Shown: positions 10,351 to 23,581 of the stretch, one piece after another
Position numbering within the stretch: the stretch's first letter is position 1
How the letters are laid out: every line of letters starts with the position of its first letter
Assembly: GCA_035222895.1 (NCBI GenBank)
Contig: JAVYIG010000689.1
Location: forward strand, 350,501 to 414,500
Direction of reading: 5' to 3'
Source of the DNA: Strongylocentrotus droebachiensis
Taxonomy: Eukaryota > Echinodermata > Echinoidea > Camarodonta > Strongylocentrotidae
DNA length: 64,000 nt
The notes under the pieces: model-generated
Told to the model about the DNA's origin: nothing
The model's input: the letters and a program-made list of their open reading frames with translations, nothing else
Database searches by the model: none
Position numbers and translations under genes: made by a program

Positions 10351-11790
10351 TATACATGTATGTAAAGTTATGCTTTTACCATACTGTTTCTACAGCAGCT
10401 CTTATATGTATATTTTGATATCAAATTATAAATTTCAGAATTGATTTCTTTTACTCGTTAGAGAAAGAATGAACATGTACATCATTCAAGTAGAGTGAAA
10501 TCAAACGAAACAAAACAAAACAAAACAAAACAATACGAAACAAAACATTTACAATATAGATATTGTGTACATTGTGTAGATACAGAGTTGAAAAGAAAAC
10601 AAGATAGGGAACAAAATTGATAACTTTTCTACTGATTGTGGAAAAAAAATGAATTTTTAAGTTACATCACCAATCAGATGAACCAGTTCAATAATTCAAT
10701 TCAGGGACTGTTCGCACTATCTCGTTTTACATCACGCTTTTACATGTACCACTTTCCATTCCCACTATACATGTAGCTTGTATACGGTTGTACCTCGGGC
10801 TGTTCTCACTTTGCCGTATAGTGAACGCACTGTCCTCATCTTTAAATGTCATCACCACTCAGTTTTATTTAGAGAGATACTTGGATTGGCGTTCTAACTT
10901 TTAAGATAAATTTGAGAAACTGCTGGTCAGTTTGCCCTCTTGTCTAGTGTGTATATGAAATACAAGTTACTAACAACATGACATCTTGACAAAGTGTGTC
11001 CAATTTACATATATCGTCAGTAATTTTCATGAATTGACGTTAGTGAATGCAAATCGCATACAATTTGTGTGCAGATTTTCCTCACTACCGTCACTTCGTG
11101 AAAATAGGAAGGATATGATGTTTCATTTGACTCGGTGTGAAAACACTAGTATTGGAGCTTTTAGTGGATCTGCTAAATTGCAATAGTTCAAATTTCTTGC
11201 CATGAATTAAATGGTTGAGTAAAAGAGAAAATCTGAATGAAATCTGGATATTTACAACTTATTAAAACTTTGTGTCACATCTTTATATCTTAAATAGTAT
11301 ACAAAAACTTACACGAAATTATAAAAGGACACTGCAAGTACCAATTTAACAGGAATTATTTTTTTCATTTAAAAAAAGTTTTTTTCTTAAAAGTTGATGG
11401 AAATGAAGCATCTGTGTACTGTACATACAGTGTACATGGCAACAATTCATTTATTTTGTCAAACAGCATGAAATCAATCTGCTTATAAAAAACAAACAGT
11501 CCTCTTGTGGCATGTATAGTCTCATTACAAAGGTCACCACAATTTTTTTTCATTCACTTCATTGTAATTATGTCAAAATCAAAGCTTCAGAGAAATGCGG
11601 TAATGAATCATAACAAATGATTCTCTTGTGGCAGAATCCCTTCCACTTTAATTTGAAGTCTATTTTATTGGGGAAAGAATTCACGCTTATGAATCTACAT
11701 AGTGTCTGTGGTTAAACAGCGATCTTGAGCTGACAGTCCCTGTGGTCTTTTGTTCTTTTTTGGAATTGTCCTTTCATTTATAGCTTATTT
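10351..11790. other. Intronic stretch, nothing recognised
   Basis: Apart from a short CAAAA run near 10505-10545 and scattered TACATGTA motifs, no exon, RNA gene or element could be supported. Confidence 0.5.
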
Positions 11791-11965
11791 AATTCAATGA
11801 ATTGAATTCATTTATTTCCACAAAACTCATAAAAACAGTAACTGTGTAAAAGAATGCAGAAAAAAAATATTACATTGGACTAAAAACATGCGGAAAAGTA
11901 CAATACATAACATGACAATTGAGTATGATGTGGAGGGACTAGCGAAGGCCTAATTGGAAGGGCTT
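11791..11965 (-). mobile_element. Probable LINE 3' end
   Basis: On the - strand a GGCCTTCGCTAGTCCCTCC segment is followed by an AT-rich UTR. It ends in GTGGAAATAAATGAATTCAA, with a short ATTCA-type tail at 11791-11815. The layout is typical of a non-LTR element's 3' end, but no coding part is left to prove it. Confidence 0.5.
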
Positions 11966-12221
11966 ATCCCCAGCGAGGTTGAGATAAGAAAATATGAAAG
12001 CTAAAAATGAAAAGGAAACCTTTCAATTCCCTTATACCCTTATGACGGTTGAAAGAATATCAGTTTAAATCAACAATTGAGACCATTTGAGAACAATATA
12101 ATGGGCATGCTATTACATGTACACTGTAAATAACAATTTTAAACTGATGGTAATGATCGACCCTTCATTTACTGATAATAAACATTGAAAGAAAATTCTT
12201 TTAAAATGTAATAAATTACCA

Positions 12222-12370
12222 GGGACCCATTTCACAAAGCCTTTTTTCAAAGACAAATGACAAAAATTAGTAACAAATGTGCTGATAACCAATCAGAAGC
12301 AAGGACTTCACTAGCTTTTAGCAAAAAGTGTCATTTGTCACTTATGACAAGTTTTGTGAAAGAGGGCCCA
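12222..12370 (-). mobile_element. 150-bp MITE family F, copy 2
   Basis: Inverted relative to copy 1. It begins GGGACCCATTTCACAAAG and ends TTTTGTGAAAGAGGGCCC, with the same GACAAATGAC interior. Confidence 0.85.
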
Positions 12371-12592
12371 GATATGTAATACCTTTCAAAGCTACAGTTA
12401 ACAACTGAATTTTTTAAGGCAATTTGCTTTTTGTGAGAACCCCCTCAATTTATTAAATACAAATTGGAAGAATTGTGTTATACATTCAAAAGTGAGAGAT
12501 CATGAGAGGACATACTCTGGTAAACTTGTAAAATACAAGTCACAATTCCCTTTTGTCTGGACCCCTCATGTACATTTACATGTATGTATTAA

Positions 12593-12979
12593 AGAGAAGG
12601 TTGAGTTCTAGGAAGAGGTTAGAAATAATTTGTGAGCATTATCATTCTTATTATGCAAGTGTGGAAGAACATCAGATAAGACATGTTCCCTGAAAAGCAT
12701 TGCTCTTCAAATGCCTTCATATTTCAAATATGTCATGTAACATCGTAAAACTTGTGGGGTAGGATGTTTACGCCATGTGTTTGTGTAGTCCCATATACAT
12801 CTTTTTGTGTACAGTGCTTGTAACTTTACCAAGACTTGGCCAAATTTCTTATCATTTTGATGATTCCAGAACCTTGCAGTACACACCAATACTTATATGC
12901 TAGATGATCAACCTTTTCTGATAGATTCCACAACATTTCTTTCACAATGCAATCGCATGGCCATAACTGGTCTTTAGCT
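12593..12979 (+). mobile_element. TTAA-flanked MITE, family B, copy 1
   Basis: The element starts AGAGAAGGTTGAGTTC and is flanked by TTAA at 12589-12592 and 12980-12983. It is colinear with the copy at 30511-30891, sharing stretches such as TTATCATTCTTATTATGCAA. It is probably a Kolobok or piggyBac non-autonomous element. Confidence 0.8.
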
Positions 12980-13766
12980 TTAAAGTTCAAAGATTTTTAG
13001 TTTTTACAAAACATAATGAAAGTTTAGAACATGTGTATATTACACATTTTGACTTGAAGATTATGAATAAGTCATAATTCCCTCCCCGGTCCATCTCATT
13101 CGTGCATTACAAATTATAAAATTTTAGTTTTACAGTAAAACTTTAAAAGACAAGTTGAGAACACAAACATGTACATGTACATGTTCACTGTACTTTAAAC
13201 ATAAAATAACCACTTACAATTTCCCTGTTGGGGAAAAAACCCTTATTCATGCATTAGACTTTAAATTATTTTCATTTGTTCATGTAAACATTCAGACACA
13301 AAAAGGTTAATTGCCACTTGTATGCACATGTACTTGTACAGAACAACTCACAATTCCTTCATGACAGTTCTCTCTCACTTATTTACAGTACATGTACATA
13401 AATTGAAAGAATTTTACTTTTAAATTCAAGCAAATCCCTGTTGGCTAAAATCTTTTTATATATGCATTAAAGTTGAAGTTTTGTTAGTTTGCACTCAGAT
13501 TTAGAACAACTTGAGAATACATACATTTTACACATGAAAAGTAAAATCTAAATTCCCTGTTGGTTAAACCCAATTGTTTAAATGCATCAAGGTTGAAATA
13601 ATTTTTTGTTTTACATTCAGAATTAGGACAACTTGAGAATCCATACACATGTGTACTTGTAAGTCTGAATTCTCTGATGGCTGAACCCTTTTATTTATGC
13701 ATTAAAGTTGAAAGAATTCTATCCACACTTCATCTCGTTGAGTAGCGAGCCCTCCAAAGATTGTTA

Positions 13767-14310
13767 CATTCATAAGAGTGAGAGACAGGCACAGAGAGAG
13801 AGACACAGAGAGAGAGAGAGGCAGGGGCAGAAAGAAAGAGAGATGGAGGGGAAAGAGTATTATAGAGAGAGACAGGCAGAGATAGACAGAGACAACGTGG
13901 GAGACAGAGATAGACAGAGACAAAGAGGGATACAGAGAGACACAGAGGGAGACACAGAGAGAGAGATAGAGAGAGATAGAGACAGAGAGAAAGAGATAGA
14001 GAGATGGAGGGGGAAGAACATTAGAGAGAGAGACAGGCAGAGATAGACAGAGACAACGTGGGAGACAGAGATAGACAGAGACAAAGAGGGAGACAGAGAA
14101 AGACAGAGAGAGATAGAGACAAAGAGGGAGACAGAGAGAGACAGAGAGAGATAGAGACAGAGAGAGATAGAGACAGAGAGAGATAGAGACAGAGAGAGAT
14201 AGAGATAGAGAGATGGTGGGGAAAGAATATTATAAAGAGAGACAGACAGAGATAGACAGAGACAACGTAGGAGACAGAGAGAGAGAAAGAGAAAGAGAGG
14301 GGCGTAATTT
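13767..14310. repeat. GA/GACA satellite with higher-order units
   Basis: (GA)n and GACAGA repeats. A block of about 65 bp containing the non-simple string GACAACGTGGGAGACAGAG occurs at about 13865, again at 14030 and in changed form at 14240, so the tract grew by segment duplication as well as slippage. Confidence 0.9.
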
Positions 14311-14884
14311 CATTCAGCTAGGCGGTATCAGCAGTAGATATGAACTCTCCCTGACCCCATCGTCCCATGAATCTATAATGCCATGCCCAGGGCCTTAGAA
14401 AAAAAAGAGAACTTCAAACTCACCAGCATTCAATACACATGAGGAGTAGCGGCATCTTACACTCATAGATGCAGATCTCATTGCATTAAGTTGACATTCA
14501 TGATATTTTTTGGCAACGCATGGATCTGACAGTAACAACAATTTTAACCCTTTTTTTCTACATGCACGCAATATAAACATGTACATGTCATGTCTTTCTC
14601 GAGCACAAGCTCACATTTAATAGAAAGACATGGCTGAATCAAAAGATAATTGTTATTTCCCTTTGTCTTTTTCTGAGAGTTTGGTTAAGATTGCTACTTT
14701 TACTGTTTGTACACATGTAAATTAAGTCATCAGAACTTCTGTTATATTCAACCCTATATAACCCTTTCGCTGCCACTATAACTTGAAATGAAAATCAAAT
14801 TTACGTTTGCTCTTGGTCCCTGTGTCAACAGCCAGCAGAGTTGAGAGATGGTGATTAGTAGTTTGTCAGCTCTGACTTTTTCCC

Positions 14885-15810
14885 GATGTGTAATGTAGAC
14901 TGTAGAGTGTGTTCACATGAGAGAGTTATTCATCATCTGTCTATAAAACTGAAATTTAGTTTTACTCTTCCATAACATTGTGTGTTTGTTTGTGTGTGGA
15001 ATTTGTATTTATCAACACCTTAGAGAATGTTCACACAAGAATCAGCTCATGACTCTTATGTGTAATGTAGAGTGTGCTCATATGAGGGAGTTATTCATCA
15101 TCTGTCTACACTACAATTCAGTTTTACTCTATCAAAACAACATTATGTGATTGTTTATGTTTGTAATTTGTATTTTACAACATGTTAAATAATTTTTTCA
15201 CAAGAATTCAGAGTTTGTGTTCAGATGAGATGGTTAAAGTTCCATTGAACAGCTCATGACTCTATTTCCCAATGTGTAATGTAGAGTGTGTTCATATGAG
15301 GGAGTTATTCATCATCCATCTAAACTACAACTAAGTGTTACTCTACCACAGCGACATTGTGTTTCTTTGTGTGTGCAATTTGTATTTTTCAACATGTTAG
15401 AGAATGTTGGTAACACAATAATTTAGAGTATGTGTTCAGATGAGAGGATTTATTGTTCCGTTGAACTGAACTAGCAAACTGTGTGTTTGTGTGGGTGTTT
15501 GCATGTGTGTAATTTGTATTTTTAAATGTGTTAAGAGTTTACACAAAAATTAAGAGTTTGTGTTCAGATGAGAGTTTTAGAATTCCATTGAACCGCAATA
15601 GCAAGTGTGTGTGGGTGTGCATGTGGAGTTTACAGCTAATAGGTTCAGACAGTCTCCCGTATCAATAGATTATTATTTGTGTTGATGTTTATTTGAGTAT
15701 GTGTTCAGATCAGAGGGTTAAAGTTCCATTGAACTGCACTAGCGTGTGTGTGTGCATGTGGAGTTTATAGCTAATAGGTTCAGACGGTCTCCCATATCAA
15801 TAGATTTATA
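14885..15810. repeat. Tandem array, units of about 130-220 bp
   Basis: Anchors TGTAATGTAGA plus GTGTG near 14889, 15060 and 15281, and GTGTTCAGATGAGA-type anchors near 15215, 15430, 15561 and 15708. The shared words are GAGTTATTCATCATC and TAATTTGTATTT. The units are diverged. Confidence 0.75.
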
Positions 15811-16439
15811 TTTGTGTTGATGCACGTGTGTAATGGTAGCTGAAGCACAGGTTGATTACTGCCAATCATGAGAGCGGAGGCCCAAATACTTAGCCAGCAA
15901 TTTTCCCGGGCAACACCCTCACCATCCGTTTGCCTTAAATTACGAGTGAGGAGGATAGTTTTCAGCTACTTCTGCAATTGTAAACAACAGAGGTTGATGA
16001 AAGGTCGCTTTATATTGTATCTTCTTTCTTTTACTTGAGGAGATATATACATGTATGCAGTACATATATTGCAATCACTTTTGCAATTGTAAACGGAGGT
16101 TGATGAGGGTTGAAGAAAGGTCACCTAATATGTTGTATCTTTTCTCTTTTACTCGAGGTGATATGCAGCAATATTGAAATGTATTCAAACATTAATTCAG
16201 AATCTGTGGTTTGGACAAGGTATGTTAACACTGGTGCAATAATCTTTCTAATATTTTCTTTAATATAGGAGTCAATATTTTTACAATTTATGAATGAATA
16301 TGCTTTCAGTAATTAATAGACTTAGAAAGTAATGAGGATTTAAAATTTAGAGAACTAGTGGTCTGTTTGGAGCCAGAAGAGTGTTAACTTTAGACATATT
16401 TTTACTTTAGGACAGAGGTAACGTCCTTCTGGCTGTTAA

Positions 16440-17770
16440 CTGAGATAGTGTAGTATGGATAAAGACATGTCCACATACAGTAATCTGACAATCTTGCATT
16501 TAACTACACATTGTATCTTACATTCAGATTACACTTTTTAATGACTTCTTTCTGAAGACACCCACATTAATTATCACTATGGAAAGGGAGGTGAATAAGG
16601 CACGTGTATTCAACTGATTCTTAATCTTTTGTCTAAACTTGCTACATGCAATATAAGCTACATTGAAAGGGGTAAGAACAAAGAATGTACTGTGGGGACA
16701 AAACATGTCTTACATTCAGATCTACACATTTTAATTACTTCTTTGTGAACGCACCCACATTAATTATCAGTATCGATAGGGGGTGAATAAGAAAAGCACA
16801 GTTACAACTCATTCTTAACTTCTGTCTGAACATGCTTATCTGCATTAATTTACATTAAAAGGGATGAGAACAAAGAATGTACTGTGTGGATAAAACGTAT
16901 CCTACATTTAGATTTCATTTTTTAATCACTTTGTTGTGAACACACCCACATTAGTAATAAAAAAGGAAATGGGGTAAATAAGAAACGTGCAGTTGAAGAC
17001 CATTCTTAGCTTCTATCTGAACTTGCTCACATGCATGAATTATATTGAAAGGGATGAGAACAAAGGATGTTTGGATAAAACATGTCTACATTAATCTGAC
17101 AATCCTCCATCTAACATTACAGTAAACATCTTACATTCAGATTACACATATTAATGACTTCCTTATGACCCACATTAACTACCTACATGGAAAGGGAGGT
17201 GATTAAGAGATGCAACTCATTCTTAATTTCTGTCTGAGCACTTGCATTAATCTACATTAAAAGGGATAAGAACAAAGAATTTACTGTGTGGACAAAAGAT
17301 TTCTACATTAATCTGACAATCTTACATCTGACATTACAGTGTACATCTTACATTCAGATTACCCATATTAATGACTTCCTAATGACACACATTACCTACC
17401 AACATTTCCATGCAGGTGCAGGTCATTAAGAGATGTACATGTAACTCATTCTTGATTTCTGTCTGAACATGCTCACTTGCATTAATCTACATAGAAAGAG
17501 ATAAGAACAAAGAATACCATGTGGACAAAGCATGTTCATACTGTTACATTCATATTTCATTCAGATTACACATTTTAATGACTGCTTTGTGAACACACCC
17601 GCATCACTACCGGTAAACAATATGGAAAGGGGGTGAATAAGAAACATGCAGTTAAAACTTGTTAATAATTTCCATCTGAACATGCTCACTTGCATTAATT
17701 AACATTGAAAGGGATGAGAACAAAGACTGTACCGTGTGGACAAAACATGTTCACACTGTTCTATGTTGAC
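16440..17770. repeat. Tandem array, units of about 190-240 bp
   Basis: The anchor GGGATGAGAACAAAGAATGT, or a close variant, recurs near 16668, 16860, 17051, 17262, 17500 and 17711. CATTAATCTACATTGAAAG-like text precedes it and ACATTCAGATTACAC-like text follows it. About six or seven diverged copies. Confidence 0.85.
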
Positions 17771-17917
17771 CATCTGTTGAACCGGCCTGGCCAACCAGAG
17801 GTCTGAGCCGGCCACGTACATTCTAGCGTAAGGCCAACCACCTTACACTTTCAGGGTGCATCATCGAGCAATTCGGCATTACCCTCGGCGATCCATTCCG
17901 ACGTGTCTTCGTTCCTT
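17771..17917. other. GC-richer unique patch
   Basis: A short stretch of higher GC and CpG content inside the AT-rich intron (CCGGCCTGGCCAACC; GAGCCGGCCACG). It might be a regulatory element or an alternative start site, but nothing in it proves either. Confidence 0.3.
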
Positions 17918-18657
17918 CGTTCGTTCGTTAAGCACCTATCTCTCCGCTCTCTCTCTCTCTCTCTCTCTCTCCTTCTCACATCCCACCGTTCGTTCGTTAA
18001 AGCACCTATCTCCCCGCTCTCTCTCTCTCTCCTCCGCACATCCCTCCCACCCTGCGTCTCGGCCGGTGTCCTCTCCGTGAACCCGAGTGCTTGTCAGGAG
18101 ATATTTATGTAATATATGCCTTTTTTCTCTCTCTTTCCGAGCGATGTCGTCTACTAGTACCCGCATAGACTCTACACAAGATAGCACTATATATGTGTGT
18201 GTGTGTGTGTGTGGGGATGAGTGTGTGGGGGAAATGCATTGGAGGGTTTTTTATGTGTAGGTGTGTTTCTGTATTGAGTATTGGTGAGTGAGAGCGGGTG
18301 TGTGTGTGTGTGTGAGTTAGTGGGTTACATTTTACATAAAAAAGCAGAGTTTGCCTGGAGAGAGAAAATGTATGAGACTGCATTTCTCCCTCTCTCTCTC
18401 TCTCTTTTTTCTTTTGTATCTTTCGTTTTCTTTAAATCTCTTTTGCATTTTCCTCAATTACAATACACGTATACATGTATATTTTTCTCAGGAGTATAGT
18501 CTTATAGCGTTAAATACTGATTTACAAAGTCTTCACCTTTGTGTTGACATTATATCTCTCTCACTCTCTCTCTCTCTCCATTGTTACATTAGAAGAGCAG
18601 TTTTTTTAAAGTGTGTTGCAATTTAAGTATACAGTGTGTGTCTGCATCTTTTTCCCC

Positions 18658-18695
<38 letters not shown>

Positions 18696-18720
18696 CCACT
18701 CTCTCTCTCTCTCTCTCCCA
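17918..18720. repeat. CT and GT microsatellite cluster
   Basis: (CT)n at about 17945, 18020, 18380, 18560 and 18655-18720, and (GT)n at 18195 and 18298. A longer unit (CGTTCGTTAAAGCACCTATC-like, followed by CT repeats) is duplicated at 17922 and 17986. Confidence 0.9.
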
Positions 18721-20453
18721 CCTTCCTTCAGTCTTGTCTCTCTAAATGTCATTCTTTATAACATTACACATTATGTGATTCTTGCAAGTATTCTTGGATA
18801 CGGCCGTCTTTGTGGAACATGTGATTTGCTGCCTGATATTTCATTCATGTACATGTAGGCTGTTTTTCATTTAGAGTAGGGTGAGCGGTTCTGCAAAATG
18901 TCACCAAGGAAATCCCATCTCCATGAATAGATTGATCAACATGAAACAACTTTCTGAATAAAAAAGTCTCTTATATTTCTTGTAGCTTTGTGAATACATT
19001 TTTGAACAAAATACAACTTTCTACATTCCTAGCCACATTTTGTCAAATTAAATGCAAAACAAAACAAAACATACAAAGAAACAGACAAAACAAAACAAAT
19101 GCAAAGAACAACATCTGACTAAAAGCTGTCTGATGTATTCACTGTTGGCTTATAGATTTATCAACATGAACAAATTTTGAATTAAAATAGCCATTTTTAT
19201 TTGTTATAGCCTTGTGAATACATTTATATACATTTATACACATGTAACTTGTGAAGAAGAACACAATGTATATTTCTAGCCACATGAAGATATTTGTCAA
19301 CAAAAGGAAAACCAAATGAAATAAAACAAGCAAACAAATATGTTATACAAACAGAGCAAAATAAAATGAAAACAAATACAATCAGTCCGTTATGCTTTTC
19401 CTATTCTTTTCAATACATTTGTCTCAAAATGAAGCAGCTTTCTGAATTAAACATTCTTTTAATACTTTTTGTTCATTGTTCATTTACTTTCACTGTCCTT
19501 TTATCTCTCTCTTCTGAATGTAATTTTAAAAGTAGAAATGAGGGTTGTTATTTTCCCCTAAAATACAGTCTTTACGTCTTCAAGTGGTTGAACTATAATA
19601 GTGCCAAGCTTTAGATGCTTCATATTCTAATTCTTTCAGGACAGGATTTATTTTCACGGCTAAATTGATCACATATTGTTCTAAAAATGGACAACAATAA
19701 TATTTTACTTTTATCACTACAAGGATAGAATAAAATGCAATATCTCTCTGAAAACAACATACATGGGCAAGAATATGATATTGTTGAAATGTTTAAAATA
19801 GGTCCATTTTTATATAAAAAAGAACAATATTTTTAGTCTGTGAACGTGTTTTCAATTGAAAGATATTACAACTTATTTTCTTTTTTTCAAATCCTAGCAT
19901 TAAATGCAATATAGTTATGAAACGAAAATGGATGTGGTGTATGCTGACATTTTTGCTCTTTCTACTTTTGTGTCTTTTATAATATATTTGAGGGCTCTGA
20001 ATCAAAAGTTATTGAGCCGAACCACAAAATGTGGGATTATTGTCGTGAAAGGCTAGCTCGCACTGAAGGGAATAGCGGACACCTATAGGTCACTCTCTTG
20101 AGTTTTTTCATCTCTCTTTAAATTCCCACAGGCCCTAAAAAGCCTTTTCACAGTCCCACTATATGGCTAACTACGTTACTATGATAATGAAGAAAAAGGG
20201 CATTTATGGAAATCAAATTATACAGGCGAGCATAATTTCCTTCAATAGACAATATGATTTTAAACAGTTTTCTTAATAGTACGATAAGGAAGCTGGAATG
20301 ATGTTAACTCTATTTGAATAAATATGACTTTAATAAGGACCTTTCAGCTTGAAACATGATATAAAAATAAAAAATAAATTATCCATACCCTTACAAAGTT
20401 TTATAATTTTTCATGTACAGTAAGTGAAAATTTGCCCCAGGTGAGATCGTCGC
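18721..20453. other. AT-rich intronic stretch, nothing recognised
   Basis: CAAAA-type runs near 19058 and 19330 and otherwise unremarkable AT-rich DNA. The small ORFs show no domains. Confidence 0.5.
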
Positions 20454-20733
20454 CTGGGTGGCAGAAGGGCGTTAGATCGAATTTCAGGTCAAAAATGAAA
20501 CATTAAGCAGAAGGGGGGTTAGCAATAAATTGCCTCAAACTTTTATAAAACTGGCTTATTTCCGAGAAATAAATTGTGACCGTGTTCTACTATAACACTT
20601 ATATCAGTCTTTCAAGTTTTAAACCTATTTTCCGAACGGAAAGCAATTTAAATATAAAACAAATCTTTAAATGCGAATAATTTGAAAAGTAGTTTTCGAG
20701 TCGCTCGTGCGCTAACGCCCTTCTGCCACCCAG
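20454..20733. mobile_element. MITE with perfect 22-bp inverted ends
   Basis: The ends are 20454-20475 (CTGGGTGGCAGAAGGGC and five more bases) and their exact complement at 20712-20733. The 280-bp interior is non-coding. The family was not identified and no clear target duplication is seen. Confidence 0.85.
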
Positions 20734-21238
20734 CCGATGAGATATCAAAGCTTGCTTCGAAAAGTATTCAACAAATGCCCTATTTTAACCCATCCACCTT
20801 TCACTTTTAGATACAAAAAAAAAAATCATATACATCAAATTGACAAGGAGTATGTACATGTATGTTGTTTGTTTTGTAGTGTATCGAAAATGGGGCCTGC
20901 AGAATATGCTTGGCTCTTCCTGGCTACATAACATGCATTCTTGGAATTGAGACATTCTTTCATGTACATCACATGGCACCACCCCTCCTTTTTCAGTACT
21001 AACATCATATAAAACAACAACATCTTTAGTATCCTAGAAAGAAAAACATTTGTTTACCTATTATTAGAGTTTTTCTTAACTGAAGACAATAGAGATATAA
21101 AGAGGAAGAGATACAAATTGTTTCGTATTTCTAGTTCCTTGTTGTAGTTCCAAATTTGTTGATTTGACTACACATTATGTGTAACTATTATTTGAGGGGT
21201 CCACAATTGTACAAGCATTGCTTTTTAGTGGACCCCTT

Positions 21239-21687
21239 CAGACCTGCCAACCAGTACGATTTAGTCGTATTTAGTACGATTTTTAGAAGCAAATATGACA
21301 GTACGATTTTTCTCAATAAAATACGATTTTCAATTTTTTTTATTTTTTTATTTTTTATTTTTTATTTTTTAATTTTTTATGTGTGTGTGTGTGTGCCATT
21401 TTCAATGGCAAAATGCCCATTCTGTCCTGTAAAGTATCCTACAAGCATCTCACATCAGCAATTTGGAGATGTTCTTTGGTTCATCGAACACACCAGTCGT
21501 GACGAAATCATGCATATTGAACCAATGATCCTTAAACAAAATTATTCCTGTATGTATAGGAACTGTAAGAGGCATTGATCCGAGGTAACAGTCCGTGTTT
21601 ATTTTTAAGAATACAACTTCTGTCAGTAAAATACAACTTTTGGGATTAAAGAATACAGTTTTTGAACTCCAGAGGTTGGCAGGTCTG
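21239..21687. mobile_element. hAT-like non-autonomous element
   Basis: Inverted ends CAGACCTGCCAACC (21239) and GGTTGGCAGGTCTG (ending 21687). CCCCTT lies on both sides, which could be part of an 8-bp duplication. The interior repeats GTACGATTT and ATACAACTTT. A 133-residue ORF partly inside shows no recognisable transposase. Confidence 0.7.
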
Positions 21688-22687
21688 CCCCTTTCTTTCC
21701 AATATGTATTCCTTAATTTTGGTAAATTATTATTGGATTGGTAATGTTTTGTTCAAAATATAAATTAAATTGAATAGAATTGAATCAAATTACCTTTATG
21801 TATAGCAAGAAACCCCAACGCAGAAAAAGATTCAAGTCAATTCAACTCAATTTATTTGGCATTATAAAAATTCAAGTAAAATTGCAAATCATAAATACAG
21901 AATATGTCAAGACCTCTAAGAAGCAACTTGTGGTTGTTATGGAGGCCCCTTTCAAGTTTAACACAATATTAAATTACACTACAAAAGAAATAAAACTATA
22001 ACGGTAATGAAATAAAGTTCAACATTAATGAATAAATCGGTGGATACACTTTGAAAACCCCAGAATGGCTTTGCTTGTTCATGTACATACATTATTGTGT
22101 ACACCCTGTACTGAGAGACAGAAGAACAAATACTTCCCTAATATATTCACCTTGAAGAAATCAATTTTTATTTTGACGTACCGGTAAGACAATCTGAAAT
22201 ATGAATACAATGGAAAAAAGGCGGAAATATATTAATTCTGGTAGAGAAAAACATTACTTTGGGGGTAAAAAGGAAAACATCACCAAGAGAATGGAGCATG
22301 AACTTGCTCTGAAGTTTGAACAGATTCCCCATAAAAACAAGCCATCTTTAATTGTTTGCATAAAATTACTCAAAATGAAAGCAATGTGTATGATGGCTTT
22401 AAAAGTCCATCCAAATTCCAAAACATGTTTTTTTAAACTCCAGATTTTGTTTTCACTTTTACATGTCCATCTATCACCCATTGGGATTATTATATTCTAT
22501 CTAATGAGCGTTGTGTTTACTTCATTTTAATGATAGTGCTGGATGTTGCTAGCTTTATTAGTTGTAACATGTCTGTTAGGAGAATACTTAGCACTACATG
22601 TGAAGTTTAATCCTCATCTGGGTTTTAAATAAATGAAGGAAGCGGATGAATATGAAATGATGATTTTTATTACGTTGATGGTCGTAT
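21688..22687. other. Intronic stretch, possible SINE/LINE tail
   Basis: TTCAACTCAATTTATTTGG near 21840 resembles the 3' tail of a retroposon on the - strand, but no body is visible. The 109-residue frame at 22201-22530 has low-complexity lysine-rich content and no known domain. Confidence 0.35.
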
Positions 22688-22905
22688 GAGTGGTGATAAC
22701 AAAGGATGGTGATGATGTTATTACTGTTAGTGACAATAATGATGATGATAGTGGTGATGGTGGCGGTGGTGATGATGATGATGCTACTGATCATTATAAT
22801 GATGATGATATGATGGAGATGATAAAGATTATGAAGGTGATGATGATGAAAGTGATGATGGGAGGTGATGGTGATGGTGGTGATGACCATGATGGAGATG
22901 ATAAA
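22688..22905. repeat. GAT/GGT microsatellite
   Basis: Degenerate (GAT)n and GGTGAT repeats. The aspartate-rich and histidine-rich ORFs over it are artefacts of the repeat. Confidence 0.95.
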
Positions 22906-23384
22906 TAAGGGAATCCAACCAGACCTCAGCTTTGTAACTTTCAAAAGACCTTCAGACAAATGATCCTAAAATAGATCCCTTGATTGCTAGTTGGTTATGA
23001 GAATAAAAGATTTAGGAGTATTGATCAGACTTTTTTGCTTTCATTCAACGTCTACACATGTAACAATACATGCATGTAGATCATGTACAGTGCTTCATGT
23101 ACATGTAAGTGTGCAGCGGAGAGACGAGAGGAGGGTTTCTCAGTGCAGGTGGTTCTCATCTGCATGTTGATGTTCATTCCAATCAGAAACACTGTTCTGG
23201 GACAACACAAAAATACAGTTTAACAAGCTTTAGCAACCACCTGTCTATAAAGACCTTTTTTCATAGTGGTTCAGTCATACATATTGAAACATGGCTTTCA
23301 TTCTGAGTGTAAGAACCAATTTTTCCTTTCATTTTATGAAATTTGTTTAAGGGGCATGCAAAATATACTTAATTCCTACTTGTG

Positions 23385-23581
23385 CATAGCTGCCAACAAC
23401 TAGCATTTTAGGCCTGATTTTGTGGCCATCAAGCTTTAGTTTTGTACCCTAGATTCCTCTCTTTTTCTGAAATATTTTGTGTGAAAAGTATGTGTGAAAA
23501 GTATATAAAACAGACTGTTTTCCTGATTTTGCCTTGAGGAATTTCTTGAGAGATTTTTTCTGTGAAAGGTTGGCAGGTATG
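23385..23581. mobile_element. Small hAT-like MITE
   Basis: Ends CATAGCTGCCAAC and GTTGGCAGGTATG, with one mismatch. They share the CTGCCAAC core of the element at 21239. The flanking duplication is poor. Confidence 0.55.

Noticed and set aside
13702-14398. Arg/Glu- and Ser/Leu-rich ORFs at 13.7-14.4 kb and at 17.8-18.9 kb
   Set aside because: Products of GA/CT repeats; no domain or splice context.
22201-22530. 109-residue ORF
   Set aside because: Lysine-rich, no domain, no homologous pattern and no splice partners.
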